Shown here one piece after another: positions 1 through 29,800 of a DNA stretch of 64,000 nt. The DNA is from Streptomyces sp. SCL15-4 (GTDB lineage: Bacteria > Actinomycetota > Actinomycetes > Streptomycetales > Streptomycetaceae), in NCBI RefSeq assembly GCF_033366695.1, contig NZ_JAOBTQ010000001.1:7874001-7938000 (forward strand). The letters run 5' to 3'. The position numbers and the translations under genes are program-made. The notes under the pieces are model-generated. The model was given only the letters and a program-made list of their open reading frames with translations, was not told the DNA's origin and made no database searches. The first letter of the stretch is position 1; every line of letters starts with the position of its first letter.

Positions 1-450
1 CGCGTCGAGGCCGAGGCGTCCGGCCACCTCCGCCGCCAGCTCCTCGCGCCACTGGGCCTGCCGTTCGAGGAAACGGGCGAGCAGGGCCGGCGTCCCGAGG
101 ATCAACTGCACGACTTTCAGGGTCCGTTCGGTCTCGCCCGCGCAGGCGTCGATGGACCGCCACACCGTGTGCCGCAGGGCGGTGGACGGCGGTTCCGGCG
201 CCGGACGGCCCGCCAGTTCCTCCCGCATGGCCGCGCCCAGCCCGGTCAGGAACTGGACGACCACGTCCTCCTTGGACGCGAAGTACCGGAAGAACGTCCG
301 CTTCGACACTCCCGCGGCGGCGGCGATCTCGTCCACCGTGACCGCGTCGAATCCGCCGCGCGCCAGCAGGCCCAGCGCCGCCTGGGTCAACTCGTCCGCG
401 ACCAGCTGCCGCTTGCGCTGGGCCAGGGTTCCTACAGGGCGGGAAGTCAT
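1..450 (-). CDS. TetR/AcrR-family transcriptional regulator, C-terminus cut by window edge
   Basis: The first 150 residues are present, reading from an ATG at 450 off the left edge. The N-terminus forms a typical TetR DNA-binding domain: residues about 10-55 include the helix-turn-helix signature GVSKRTFFRYFASKED. The rest is helical and would be the ligand-binding domain, incomplete here, so the ligand cannot be guessed. It is divergent from the dehydrogenase at 533, and a perfect palindrome lies between the two genes (487-504). That arrangement is usual for a TetR repressor controlling itself and its neighbour. No membrane segments are visible. An upstream ATG (456-458) is out of frame, so 450 is the chosen start. 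Confidence 0.9.
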   Translation of the reverse strand, partial: MTSRPVGTLAQRKRQLVADELTQAALGLLARGGFDAVTVDEIAAAAGVSKRTFFRYFASKEDVVVQFLTGLGAAMREELAGRPAPEPPSTALRHTVWRSIDACAGETERTLKVVQLILGTPALLARFLERQAQWREELAAEVAGRLGLDA

Positions 451-486
451 CCACCCATCGTATCCGCCGTGCCGCAGCTGGCCCAG

Positions 487-504
487 AGTGTCACACTTGA
501 CACT
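487..504. promoter_or_regulatory. Palindromic operator between TetR gene and SDR gene
   Basis: AGTGTCA-CACT-TGACACT is a perfect inverted repeat with 7-bp arms and a 4-bp spacer, in the 82-bp gap between divergent start codons. The right arm includes a TTGACA hexamer (497-502). Size and position fit a TetR dimer site. Assignment to this particular TetR is inference from adjacency. Confidence 0.6.
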
Positions 505-532
505 TGGTGACAGGTAAGGCACGGTGGGCCGT

Positions 533-1468
533 ATGACGAGTCAGAAGCGCTGGACCGCCGATCAGATCCCGGACCAGAAGGGACGGGTGTTCGTCGTCAC
601 CGGAGCGAACAGCGGCCTCGGTCTGGCGACCACCCGGGCGCTCGTGCGCAAGGGTGCCCATGTGGTCCTCGCCGTCCGTGACGAGGCCAAGGGGCGGCGG
701 GCGGTCGCGGAGGTGTCGGCCGGCGTGGCCGGGGCCCGGCTGGAGGTGCGGCGGCTGGACCTGTCCGACCCGGACTCGGTCCGCGCGTTCGCCGACCGGC
801 TGCGCTCCGACGGTGTGCGCCCCGATGTGCTCGTCAACAACGCCGGTGTGATGGCGCCGCCGAGGACGCTCACCGAGCAGGGCCAGGAAGTGCAGTTCGC
901 CGCCAACCACCTCGGCCACTTCGCCCTCACCGGGCTGCTGCTCGACCAGCTGGCGCAGGGAGAGGACCCCCGCGTGGTCACGGTGACCTCCACCAACCAC
1001 CGCCAGGGCAAGATGTTCTTCGACGACCTGACCGGTGAGCGCGCGTACTCGCCCATGGGCTACTACAACCAGTCCAAGCTGGCCAACGCCGTCTTCGGCT
1101 GGGAACTGCACCGGCGGCTGAGCGCGGCGGGCAGCCCGGTCCGCAGCGTGCTGGCCCACCCCGGTTACACGGCCACCAACCTGCAGACGGCCGCTCCCGT
1201 CGGCATGGTGAAATTCCTCTTCGGCCGCCTGCTGCTGCCGCTCGCCCAAGCCCCCGACCAGGGCGCCCTGCCCCAGTTGTACGCGGCCACCGCCGACGGT
1301 GTGCGCGGCGGCGAGCTGTTCGGACCGGACGGCATGGCCGAACTGCGGGGCGCGCCCAAGCAGGTGCGGCTGGCCCCGCGCGCCGCCGACCCGGCGACCG
1401 GCAAGCGACTGTGGGAGCTGTCGGAGGGGCTGACCGGCGTCCGCTTCGCACTCCCGGCCGCCGCCTGA
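533..1468 (+). CDS. Short-chain dehydrogenase/reductase, retinol-dehydrogenase-like
   Basis: A soluble NAD(P)-dependent SDR of 311 residues. It shows the Rossmann motif TGANSGLG near the N-terminus, the NNAG motif after beta-4, and the catalytic YNQSK (YxxxK) preceded by a Ser-containing TSTN strand. Length and the long C-terminal extension fit the retinol dehydrogenase/WW-domain oxidoreductase-like branch, whose members act on hydrophobic alcohols or ketones; the substrate is unknown. The ATG at 533 is chosen; an in-frame GTG at 524 lies nearer the AAGG at 516-519 and is possible. The gene is divergent from the TetR gene, which probably controls it, and ends in a 20-bp perfect hairpin. Confidence 0.85.
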   Translation: MTSQKRWTADQIPDQKGRVFVVTGANSGLGLATTRALVRKGAHVVLAVRDEAKGRRAVAEVSAGVAGARLEVRRLDLSDPDSVRAFADRLRSDGVRPDVLVNNAGVMAPPRTLTEQGQEVQFAANHLGHFALTGLLLDQLAQGEDPRVVTVTSTNHRQGKMFFDDLTGERAYSPMGYYNQSKLANAVFGWELHRRLSAAGSPVRSVLAHPGYTATNLQTAAPVGMVKFLFGRLLLPLAQAPDQGALPQLYAATADGVRGGELFGPDGMAELRGAPKQVRLAPRAADPATGKRLWELSEGLTGVRFALPAAA

Positions 1469-1520
1469 CCGGATCCGGAGGCCGGTGACCACACCTTCGC
1501 CACCGGCCTCCGGATCCGGT
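1468..1520 (+). terminator. Long GC-rich hairpin terminator after SDR gene
   Basis: Bases 1468-1487 are perfectly complementary to 1501-1520 (20 bp, core CCGGATCCGGAGGCCGG) around a 13-nt loop. It starts at the last base of the stop codon and has no T-tract, as is usual in Streptomyces. Confidence 0.8.
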
Positions 1521-1743
1521 GCTTCCGCCGCCCCCGCCCCCGCACCCCGGGCGGCCGGCGCCCGCCTCGCCGCGGCACCGGCCGGGACGGCTTTGAGCTG
1601 CGGATTTTTTCCCGGCGGCCGTTTTTATCCCGCGGACCGGATGGACCAGGCCCCCACCGAAGTTTTCCGGATGATGACGCCTGTTTTACCGAAAGGGGAC
1701 GCATCCCTCGGACGGCGCATGCATCCGGAGCGTACTCGGCGGT

Positions 1744-1761
1744 CTGTGACCCAGGTCACAG
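1744..1761. promoter_or_regulatory. CRP-like palindrome upstream of P450 gene
   Basis: CTGTGACCCAGGTCACAG is a perfect 18-bp palindrome containing TGTGA-N6-TCACA, the classic CRP/FNR-family half-sites. A TAGGGT hexamer at 1785-1790 could be the -10 of the P450 promoter. With a start near 1797 the palindrome would be centred at about -44, close to the class II activator position. No good -35 is visible (CCGATA would be at the right spacing), consistent with activator dependence. The rest of the 1521-1827 gap is comparatively AT-rich and holds no gene. Confidence 0.5.
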
Positions 1762-1827
1762 CCGATATTTGGCCGGTTTCTTGCTAGGGTTAATCCGTCA
1801 TTTCAACGCAGTTCTACGGGGGTCGAA

Positions 1828-3054
1828 TTGACGGAATTGTCAAGCGTTGATGTCGCAGAACTTCCAGCTTTCCCGTTCATCGGTCCGGACAGCAATCCCT
1901 TCATTCCCGTCACACCGGACGACGAGGCCCGGCTGGGCGGGCCGATGGGCAGGGTCAGGCTCCCGTTCGGAGGCTGGGCCTGGCTGGTCACCCGGCACGA
2001 GGACGTCCGCCAGCTGCTGCGCCATCCCGGCTTCAGCTCGGACCAGTACCGTCCGGGTTTTCCGGTGCTGAACCCGATTCCGCCGAAGCAGGAGGACGCC
2101 TCCGGTCTGTTCATCTTCATGGACGGCGAGGCGCACAGCCGCTTCCGGCGCATGCTCACCGCCGAGTTCATGATCAAGAACATTCGGCGGATCGAGCCGC
2201 TGATCGAGGAGACGGTGGTCGAGGCGCTGGAGCGCATGCGGGCCGCCGGCCCGCCCGCGGACCTGATGAACGACTTCGCGTTGCCGGTCCCGTCCATGAC
2301 CATCTGCCACCTGCTCGGGGTTCCCTACTCCGACCACGACTTCTTCCAGCTCCACAGCCGCGCGATCATGGACCGCAACTCCGGCCCCGAGGAGGTCGAG
2401 GCCGCCCTCGGCGCGCTCAGCGGCTTCCTGGGCGAACTGATCAAGTTCAAGCGGACAACACCCGGCGACGACCTGCTCAGCAGGCTGGTGGCCGAGCGCG
2501 TCGTCCCCGGCGAACTGCGCGAGGACGAACTCCTCAGCATGGCGATGCTGCTGCTCGTCGCCGGCCACGAGACCACCGCGAACATGATCGGGCTGTCCGC
2601 CCTCGCCCTCCTGGAGCACCCCGAAAGCCTCCAGGCCGTACGCGAGGACCCCGCGGTGGCGCCCGGCATGGTCGAGGAACTGCTGCGCTACATCACCGTC
2701 GTCCGCACCGGCCTGCCCCGGCTGGCCCTGGAGGACGCCGAGATCGGCGGCCGGACCGTCCGGGCCGGCGAAGGAGTCGTCGCCATGCTGTCCATGGCCA
2801 ACCGCGACCCCTCCGTCTTCCACGACCCCGAGCTGTTCGACCCGGCGCGGTCCGAGGCCCACCGCCACATGGCGTTCGGTTTCGGCCTGCACCAGTGCAT
2901 CGGCCAGCCGCTGGCCCGCGCCGAGCTGCGCATCGCCCTGGTCGAACTCGCCCGGCGGTTCCCCACGCTGCGCTCCGAGACCACCCTCGCGGACGTGCCC
3001 AAGCGCCCCATGGCCGTCACCTTCGGCCTGGCCGAGCTGCCGGTGAGCTGGTGA
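1828..3054 (+). CDS. Cytochrome P450 monooxygenase
   Basis: A soluble bacterial class I P450 of 408 residues. It has the I-helix oxygen-activating motif AGHETT (about residue 245), an ExxR motif (EELLR) and the haem-binding loop FGFGLHQCIGQPLAR with the proximal Cys at 357. It hydroxylates or epoxidises a small molecule using electrons from a ferredoxin, which is encoded 5 bp downstream. The general look is of the CYP105/CYP107 type common in secondary-metabolite clusters. The start is a rare TTG, chosen because GGGGG at 1818-1822 sits 5 nt upstream and the N-terminus then has normal length. Position just left of the PKS makes it a candidate tailoring oxidase, but the link is only by proximity. 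Confidence 0.93.
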   Translation: MTELSSVDVAELPAFPFIGPDSNPFIPVTPDDEARLGGPMGRVRLPFGGWAWLVTRHEDVRQLLRHPGFSSDQYRPGFPVLNPIPPKQEDASGLFIFMDGEAHSRFRRMLTAEFMIKNIRRIEPLIEETVVEALERMRAAGPPADLMNDFALPVPSMTICHLLGVPYSDHDFFQLHSRAIMDRNSGPEEVEAALGALSGFLGELIKFKRTTPGDDLLSRLVAERVVPGELREDELLSMAMLLLVAGHETTANMIGLSALALLEHPESLQAVREDPAVAPGMVEELLRYITVVRTGLPRLALEDAEIGGRTVRAGEGVVAMLSMANRDPSVFHDPELFDPARSEAHRHMAFGFGLHQCIGQPLARAELRIALVELARRFPTLRSETTLADVPKRPMAVTFGLAELPVSW

Positions 3055-3059
3055 GGCCC

Positions 3060-3269
3060 ATGCGGATCACCGTCGACAGAGAACTGTGCTGCGGCTCCGG
3101 CAACTGCGTGGTGACCGCGCCCGAGGTGTTCGACCAGGACGACGCGGACGGACTGGTGACGCTGCGGAACGCACAGCCGCCGGAGCACCTGCGCGCCTCG
3201 GTCGAGACGGCCGCCCAGCTGTGTCCGGTCGGCGCGATCGGCGTCACGGACCAGGTCGCCTCGCACTGA
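3060..3269 (+). CDS. [3Fe-4S] ferredoxin partner of the P450
   Basis: A 69-residue ferredoxin. Cys residues in CCGSGNC (10/11 and 16) and in the late CPVGAI motif (C55) provide three cluster ligands; the position of a fourth Cys is vacant, as in Streptomyces 3Fe-4S ferredoxins that feed P450s. It is acidic and soluble. The gene begins 5 bp after the P450 stop, so the two are co-transcribed and the ferredoxin is the expected electron donor. No ferredoxin reductase gene is present in the window; a housekeeping reductase would have to serve. Confidence 0.92.
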   Translation: MRITVDRELCCGSGNCVVTAPEVFDQDDADGLVTLRNAQPPEHLRASVETAAQLCPVGAIGVTDQVASH

Positions 3270-3338
3270 CGAGGCCGTAGACGGGGGTCGAGTACGCCGT
3301 GCACCGCGGGCCGCGCCTCCCGCCGGCCCGATGAATTT

Positions 3339-3372
3339 CCGTCGTACGCCGGCAGGAACCGGCGTACGACGG
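3339..3372 (+). terminator. Hairpin terminator after P450-ferredoxin operon
   Basis: A perfect 14-bp stem (3339-3352 with 3359-3372, core GTCGTACGCCGG) closes a 6-nt loop 70 bp after the ferredoxin stop. Confidence 0.75.
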
Positions 3373-3485
3373 CCCGGACACGGTTTTCGCCGCACACACG
3401 GAGCGGGTCACCGCGCCTTTCCGCGGGAACATTCCGGCATTTCATTTCCCATGCCACCGTCCGGCAAAGCCGTGCCCAAAAACTC

Positions 3486-3505
3486 CCCGGAACCAGTATT
3501 CCGGG
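3486..3505. promoter_or_regulatory. Inverted repeat upstream of LuxR-type regulator
   Basis: CCCGGAA-CCAGTA-TTCCGGG, a perfect 7-bp inverted repeat with 6-bp spacer, ends 52 bp before the regulator start. It is a plausible operator or autoregulatory site; the binding protein is unknown. Confidence 0.4.
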
Positions 3506-3557
3506 ACGCGTTCTCACCCCTGCGTGAATTCCACTTCAAGCAGGAAAGCGGAAAAAC

Positions 3558-4196
3558 TTGGAAAGTCGGCCCCAGACAAGGATCGTTGTATGTGATCGAC
3601 ATCCCTACGCGCGCCTGGGTATGCGCGCGGCCCTGGAGCAGGACCCGGGGCTGATCGTGGTCGGCGAGGCGGGAGACCTCTGCGAACTCGTCTCGGTCGC
3701 CGCCCTGTGTGCACCCGATGTCGTCGTACTCGTCGACAGCCCCGCGCGGTCGCACGGCGACACCCGCGACCTGGCCCGCCTCGACGCCTGCGTGGTCGTC
3801 GTCGTGACCGACGCGGACACCGCCGCCGACTGGATCCGCAGCGCCCACGCCGACGTGACCGCGCTCGTCCACTCCGACGACCCGGAGGAGGAACTCGTCA
3901 CGGCGGTCCGCCGGGCCCGGGACGGCAGCGGCTACGTGTCGCCCGGCCTCAGCGGCTCGCTGCTCAGATGCGTACGCGCCACCCCGCCCCGCCGCCTGTC
4001 CCTCGTCCCCACCCACACGCCCCTGACCTCACGCGAGTCCGAGGTGCTCGCACTGATACGGCGCGGCCTGGCCAACAAGGAGATCGCCCGCCAGCTCGGG
4101 CTCAGCGAGAAGACCGTCAAGTTCCACGTGTCCAACGTGCTCGCCAAGGCACACATGGCGTCCCGGGCGCAGCTCATCGCGTCCGCCGCCGGCTGA
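3558..4196 (+). CDS. LuxR-family response regulator with atypical receiver domain
   Basis: A 212-residue protein with a receiver-like domain (about 8-120) and a C-terminal LuxR/NarL helix-turn-helix (about 158-212, LTSRESEVLALIRRGLANKE then KTVKFHVSNVLAK). The phosphoacceptor-like Asp is at 60 (VLVDSP), but the acidic pair near residue 13 is reduced to one Asp (CDRHP) and the conserved Lys of the receiver is replaced (ALVHSDD). It may therefore work without phosphorylation, like other atypical receivers in antibiotic clusters. No histidine kinase gene is nearby. The start is TTG with AGGAAAG 9 nt upstream; starting later would remove beta-1 of the receiver. Its place directly before the PKS genes suggests a cluster regulator. 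Confidence 0.85.
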   Translation: MESRPQTRIVVCDRHPYARLGMRAALEQDPGLIVVGEAGDLCELVSVAALCAPDVVVLVDSPARSHGDTRDLARLDACVVVVVTDADTAADWIRSAHADVTALVHSDDPEEELVTAVRRARDGSGYVSPGLSGSLLRCVRATPPRRLSLVPTHTPLTSRESEVLALIRRGLANKEIARQLGLSEKTVKFHVSNVLAKAHMASRAQLIASAAG

Positions 4197-4218
4197 AGCA
4201 CACCCCACCGTCGGTACC

Positions 4219-4248
4219 CGGGGGGCCTGTCCGCGGACAGGCCCCCCG
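4219..4248 (+). terminator. Hairpin terminator after the LuxR-type regulator gene
   Basis: A 30-bp perfect palindrome with no loop in the sequence (arms 4219-4233 and 4234-4248, core GGCCTGTCCGCGGACAGGCC) lies 22 bp after the stop. It should insulate the PKS genes from read-through. The remaining 4249-4412 bases hold no gene; GATACTTT at 4401-4408, just before the PKS ATG, might be a -10 for a leaderless start. Confidence 0.75.
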
Positions 4249-4412
4249 TCGGCATGCGCGCACCCCAACAGACAAGCCCCGCAATGAGGTTGGCCGAAAA
4301 ACGACCTGGCCGAAAGTCCTGGACCGGCCGGTGCGACCTGTACCGAAGCCCTGGCAGCGGGCCCGTTCCTCTGGCAGAAGCCGCACCCCGGCCACCCGCG
4401 GATACTTTCGCC

Positions 4413-23798
<19,386 letters not shown>

Positions 23799-23802
23799 GC
23801 TC

Positions 23803-26800
23803 ATGCCCACCGAAGAAGAGCTGCTGAAGTACCTCAAGGCGGTCTCCGAGGAACTGCACGGCACGCGCGGCCGGCTCCAGGCGCTGGAAGGCCGCCGCAC
23901 CGAACCCGTCGCGATCGTCGGCATGGCCTGCCGGCTGCCCGGCGGAGTCGGCTCCCCGGACCACCTGTGGGACCTCGTCGTCAAGGGAGAGGACGCGATC
24001 GGCGAGTTCCCCGCCGACCGCGGCTGGGACGTCGAAGCGCTGTACGAGCCCGAACCGGGCGGCAGCGGGAAGACCTACACCCGCTCCGGGGGCTTCCTGG
24101 CCGGCGCGGCCGACTTCGACCCGGCGTTCTTCGGGATCGCCCCGCGCGAGGCCCTGGTCATGGACCCCCAGCAGCGGCTGATGCTGGAGACCTCCTGGCA
24201 GGCCCTGGAGAACGCCGGGGTCAATCCGCAGACCCTCAAGGGCACCCGCACCGGCGTCTTCGCCGGCTCCTTCCACCACGACTACGACCCGGGCGGCGGC
24301 AGCGTCGGCAGCCTCGTCTCCGGGCGCGTCGCCTACCACCTGGGGCTCCAGGGCCCCGCCGTCACCGTGGACACGGCGTGCTCGTCGTCGCTGGTGGCAC
24401 TGCACCAGGCGGTGCGGTCGCTGCGCGAGGGCGAATGCACCCTGGCCCTGGCCGGCGGCGTGACCGTCCTGTCCACCCCCGCCGTCTTCGTCGAGTTCTC
24501 CCGCCAGCGCGGCCTCGCCCCCGACGGCCGCTGCAAGTCGTACGCCACCGCCGCGGACGGCACCGGCTGGGGCGAAGGCGTCGGCGTGCTCGTCCTGGAA
24601 CGGCTCTCCGACGCCGAGCGGAACGGCCACCGGATCCTGGCGGTGGTGCGCGGCACCGCCGTCAACCAGGACGGGGCGTCCAACGGCCAGACCGCGCCCA
24701 ACGGGCCCGCCCAGCAGCGGGTCATCCAGGACGCCCTGGCCGCCGCCCGGCTGACCCCCGCCGACATCGACGCCGTCGAGGGCCACGGCACCGGAACCAC
24801 CCTCGGCGACCCCATCGAGGCCCAGGCGCTGCTGGCGACCTACGGTCAGGACCGCGAACGGCCGTTGTGGCTCGGCTCGTTGAAGTCGAACATCGGGCAC
24901 ACGCAGGCCGCGGCGGGTGTCGCGGGCGTGATCAAGATGGTGCAGGCCATGCGGCACGGCGTACTCCCGCGCACCCTGCACGTCGACGAGCCGTCGCAGC
25001 ACGTCGACTGGAGCGAGGGCCACGTCCGGCTGCTCACCGAGAACCGGCCGTGGCCCGAGACCGGGCGTCCCCGCCGAGCGGGCGTCTCCTCCTTCGGCTA
25101 CAGCGGCACCAACGCGCACGTCATCCTGGAGCAGGCTCCGGTACGGGAGGAGAAGCCGGCGGACCCGCGACCCGGTCTGCTGCCGTGGGTGTTGTCGGCG
25201 CGTAGTGGTGGGGCGTTGGCGGAGCAGGCGGCGCGGTTGCTGGAGCGGGTGGCCGAGGGTGCCGAGGTGGACGTGCGGGATGTGGCGTTCACGTTGGCGT
25301 CGGGGCGTGCGGTGCTGGAGCACCGGGCGGTGGTTCTCGGCGCGGATATGGGTGAGTTGACGGCGCGTCTGGGTGAGTTCGCGGCCGGTCGTGAGGCGGC
25401 CGGTGTGGTGTCGGGGCGTACGAGTGCGTCGTCCGGTGTGGTGTTCGTGTTTCCGGGTCAGGGTTCGCAGTGGATCGGTATGGCGCGGGAGTTGCTGGAG
25501 ACCTCGCCGGTGTTCGCGGGGCGGATGGGTGAGTGTGCGGCGGCGTTGGAGCCGTTTGCGGATGGCTGGTCGTTGCTGGATGTGGTGTGTGGTGGGGATG
25601 AGGTGTTGCTGGGGCGGGTGGATGTGGTGCAGCCGGTGTTGTTCGCGGTGATGGTGTCGTTGGCGGAAGTGTGGCGGTCGTTGGGGGTGCGGCCGGCGGC
25701 TGTGGTGGGGCATTCGCAGGGGGAGATCGCGGCTGCGTGTGTGGCGGGTGGGTTGTCGTTGGAGGATGCGGCGCGGGTGGTGGCGTTGCGGTCGCGGGCG
25801 ATCACGGCTTTGTCGGGTCGGGGTGGGATGGTGTCGGTGCTGGCGCCGGTGGAGCGGATATCCGGCTGGTTGTCGGACGGGTTGCAGGTTGCGGTGGTCA
25901 ACGGGCCGGAGCAGGTCGTCGTCTCCGGGGCGCCTGCGGAGCTGGATGTGTTCGTGGGGCGGTGTGAGGCCCGGGGTGTGCAGGTGCGGCGGATCGCGGT
26001 GGATTATGCGTCGCATTCGCCGCAGGTGGAGGAGTTGCGGGCGGAGCTGCTGGATGTTCTGGGGGAGATCGGGCCGCGGTCGGGTGTGGTGCCGTTGGTG
26101 TCGACGGTGACCGGTGAGGTGATCGATACGGCGGAGATGGACGCCGGGTATTGGTTCACGAATCTGCGGCAGACGGTGCGTTTCGATCGTGCGCTGGAGA
26201 CGCTGCTGGAGGCCGGGCACCGCGTCTTCATCGAGGCCAGCCCGCATCCCGTCCTCCTCGGAGCCGTGGCCCAGAACGCCGACCACAAGGGCGTGACCGG
26301 AGTGACGGCGGTGGGCACGCTGCGCCGTGACGAACCCGAGCGGGCTCAGCTTCTCCGCCACGCGGCGGAGGTCTTCGTCACCGGAGTGGACGTCGACTGG
26401 CCGGTGTGGACGGGCGACGGCCGGCTGGTGGACCTGCCCGTCTACCCGTTCCGGCACCGGCGTTACTGGCAGCCCGCCGTCACCGGCGCCGACGTCGGCG
26501 CCGTAGGACTCGACGCCGTACGGCACCCCTTCCTGGGCGCCGCCCTCACGCTGGCGGGCGGCGACGACATCGTCCTGACCGGACGGCTCTCCCGTACGGC
26601 CCAGCCCTGGCTGGCGGACCACGCCGTCTTCGGCACCGTGATCCTCCCCGGCACCGCCTTCGTCGAACTGGCGCTGCGCGCGGCGGAGGAAGCCGGGTGC
26701 GCCGGCGTACGGGACCTGACCCTGCACGCGCCGCTGTCCCTGCCCGAGCACGGCGAGACCGACCTCCAGGTGCAGGTGGGCGCGGCCGGCGCCACGGGCC

Positions 26801-29800
26801 GCACGGTGGAGGTCCACTCCCGCCCGCACGGCACCCAGGAGTGGACCCACCACGCGAGCGGACTGCTGGTCGAGGAGCCCGCCGCGGCACCGGAGCCCGG
26901 CCGGCCGCCGTACGGCACGGCATGGCCGCCCGAGCGGGCACACCGGCTGGACCCGGCCGCCCACTACGCGGCCCTGGCCGGGACCGGACTGGAGTACGGC
27001 CCGGCGTTCCAGGGGCTGTCGGACGTATGGCGGTCCGGTGACGAGGTGTTCGCGCAGGTCACGCTGCCCGGCCGGCAGGCCGAGGACGCGGCGCGGTTCA
27101 CCGTGCACCCGGCGCTGCTGGACGCGGCGCTGCAAGCGGCGGCGGCATGCGGGACGGAGGACGGCACCGGGCGGACGCCCCTGCCGTTCTCCTTCGGCCG
27201 GATCACCGTGTACGGGCGGGGCGCGAGCGAGCTGCGCATCCGCATCGCGCCGAGCGGCCCGGACACGTTCACGGTCGACGCGGCCGACCCGGCCGGCGCC
27301 CCGGTCGCCCGCATCGACTCCCTGCTGGTGCGCACCGTGACCGCCGACGACCTCACCCTTCCGGACAGCAGCACCCGAGCGCTGCTGTCCGTCGAGTGGA
27401 CCGAGCACGACCGGGCCCCGGCCGCCGACGGCGACCCCGGCGCGCCGGAACCGACGCTGCTGAAGGTCGCCGGCGCGGGAGCGGACACCGGGAACACACC
27501 GGCCCGGGTCCGCGGGGTACTGCACGAGACGCTGCGCCGCCTCCAGGAGTGGCTGTCGCGGGACCGGCCCGCCGGGGAACGGCTGGTCGTCGTGACCCGC
27601 GGGGCCGTGACGACCGGCGCCGAGACCGACGGCACGCGGGCCGACCTCGCCCACGCCGCGGTGTGGGGCCTCGTCCGGGCGGCCCGCGCGGAGAACCCCG
27701 GCCGGATCGTCCTGGTCGACACCGACCCCGGAGAGGCCGACACCGGCCTCGACGAGAACGACACCGGTCGCGGACAGAGCGACACCGGCCGCCTCGCCCG
27801 CCTCGACGAGGAGATCCTCGGCGCCGCGCGCTCCGGACGGCCCGAGCTGGCGCTCCGGTCCGGCCGCCGGTACGTGCCCGCGCTGCGCCGGCAGGCGACG
27901 GACCCGGCCGGCGACGCCCGCGACACCCTCGGCACGGGCACCGTCCTGATCACCGGCGGCACGACCGGGATCGGCGCGCAGGTCGCCCGGCACGCCGCCC
28001 GCCTCGGCGCCCGGCACCTGCTGCTGCTGTCCCGGCGCGGCCCGCAGGCGGAAGGCGTCCAGGCACTGCGGGACGAACTCGCCGCCGCCGGCGCCGAGGT
28101 CACCGTACTGGCCTGCGACGTCGCCGACCGCGCCCAGCTGGAGCAGGCGCTGCGCGAGGTCCCGGAACGGTACCCGCTGACCGCCGTCGTCCACTCGGCG
28201 GGCGTCCTGCACGACGGCACGATCGAATCGGTCGACGCCGACGGCCTGGACCGGGTGCTGCGGCCCAAGACCGACGCGGCCTGGCACCTGCACGAGCTGA
28301 CGGCGGCCGCGGACCTGTCCGCCTTCGTGGTGTTCTCGTCCGTCGCGGGCGTCCTCGGCGGAGCCGGACAGGGCGGCTACGCCGCCGCGAACGCCTTCCT
28401 CGACGCGCTGATGGAGCACCGCCGCCGCACCGGCCTGCCCGGCCTGTCGCTGGCCTGGGGCCTGTGGGCCGAGGCCACCGGAATGACCGGGCACCTCGCC
28501 GAGACGGACCTGCGACGCATCAGCCGCGGCGGAATCAGCCCGCTCGCCACCGAACAGGGGCTCACCCTCCTCGACGCCGCGCTGACCCGGCACGCCTCCA
28601 CCGACGGCACCGGCCACGCCGTACTGGTGGCCGCGGCCCTCAACCTGCCCGTCCTGCGCACCACCGAACCCGCCCTGCTGCCCCCGCTGCTGGCCGCGTT
28701 CGCGCCCGCGCGCCGCCGGACCGCCGTACCCGCGTCCGGACCGCGCGCCGGTACCGCCGGATTCGTGGTGCCGACCTCCCGGGAGGCGGTGGTGGAGCGG
28801 CTGCGGTACCGGTTCGCGCGCACCATGGGCTTCGACGCCGAGGACCTCGACCCGGCCGCCTCCCTGGTCGGACAGGGCCTGGACTCCGTGATGGCCATGC
28901 AGATCCGCAGCCTCGTCGAGGCCGACTTCGGCCAGAGCCTGCCGATCGCGACGATGTTCAACGGAGCCACCATCGACAGCATCGCCGACCACATCGTCGC
29001 CGAGGCCGAACGGGCCGGCCCCGACGGCGCGGAGCCCGCCTCCCCGGCGAGCGCGGCGGACCCCTCGGACACCGGCGTCCCCGACATCGCGCACCACCCG
29101 GCCACCCGGGACGTCGTACGGCTGCTGCGCGCCGAGCAGCACGGCACCCCGAGCGTCACCCACCACATCGGACTGGCCGTACGACTCGACACACCGACCA
29201 CCGCCGACCGCCTCACCGAGGCGATCTCCCGGCTCGCCGGCCGGCACGCGGCGCTGCGCACCGCGATCGTCGCGGACACCGACGGCGGACAGCGGCTGGA
29301 GGTCCGCCGCACCCCGGCGGGCGAACTGGTGCGCTGGACCGAGGTCGAGGACGGCACCGACCCGGACCGCAGGCTGTGCGCGCTGATGGAACCGCCGTTC
29401 GACCTGACCCGCTCCCCGCTGTGGCGGTTCGAGCTGCTCGCCTACCCATCGGGCGACCAGACGCTGGTCTTCGGCGCGCACCACGCCGTGTCCGACCTCG
29501 CGTCGCTCATGCTCGTCGCCCATGAACTCGGCGCCGAACTGACCGGCCAGGCGCCGCCCGCCACCGTCACCAACCGCGACATCGACCTCCTGCTGCGCGC
29601 CCAGGCGGCCCCGCCCGACCGTCCCGGCGCGCCGGCCGGCCGGCGGGTGGCCGCCGGGGACTGGCGCGAGGACTTCGCCGGGGTCCGGCGGCTCGACCTG
29701 GAACTGGCCCGCCCCCGCCCCGCGCGGCGCTCCCACCGCTCGGCCATGCACCTGGCCGACCTGCCGTCCGGGCTGGCGCGGCGGGTGGCCGACCGGGCGA

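Noticed and set aside
4254..4412. Upstream in-frame extension of the first PKS from an ATG at 4254
   Set aside because: The extra 53 residues do not resemble a docking or KS N-terminal region and lie in the gap after a terminator; ATG 4413 gives the normal loading-module start.
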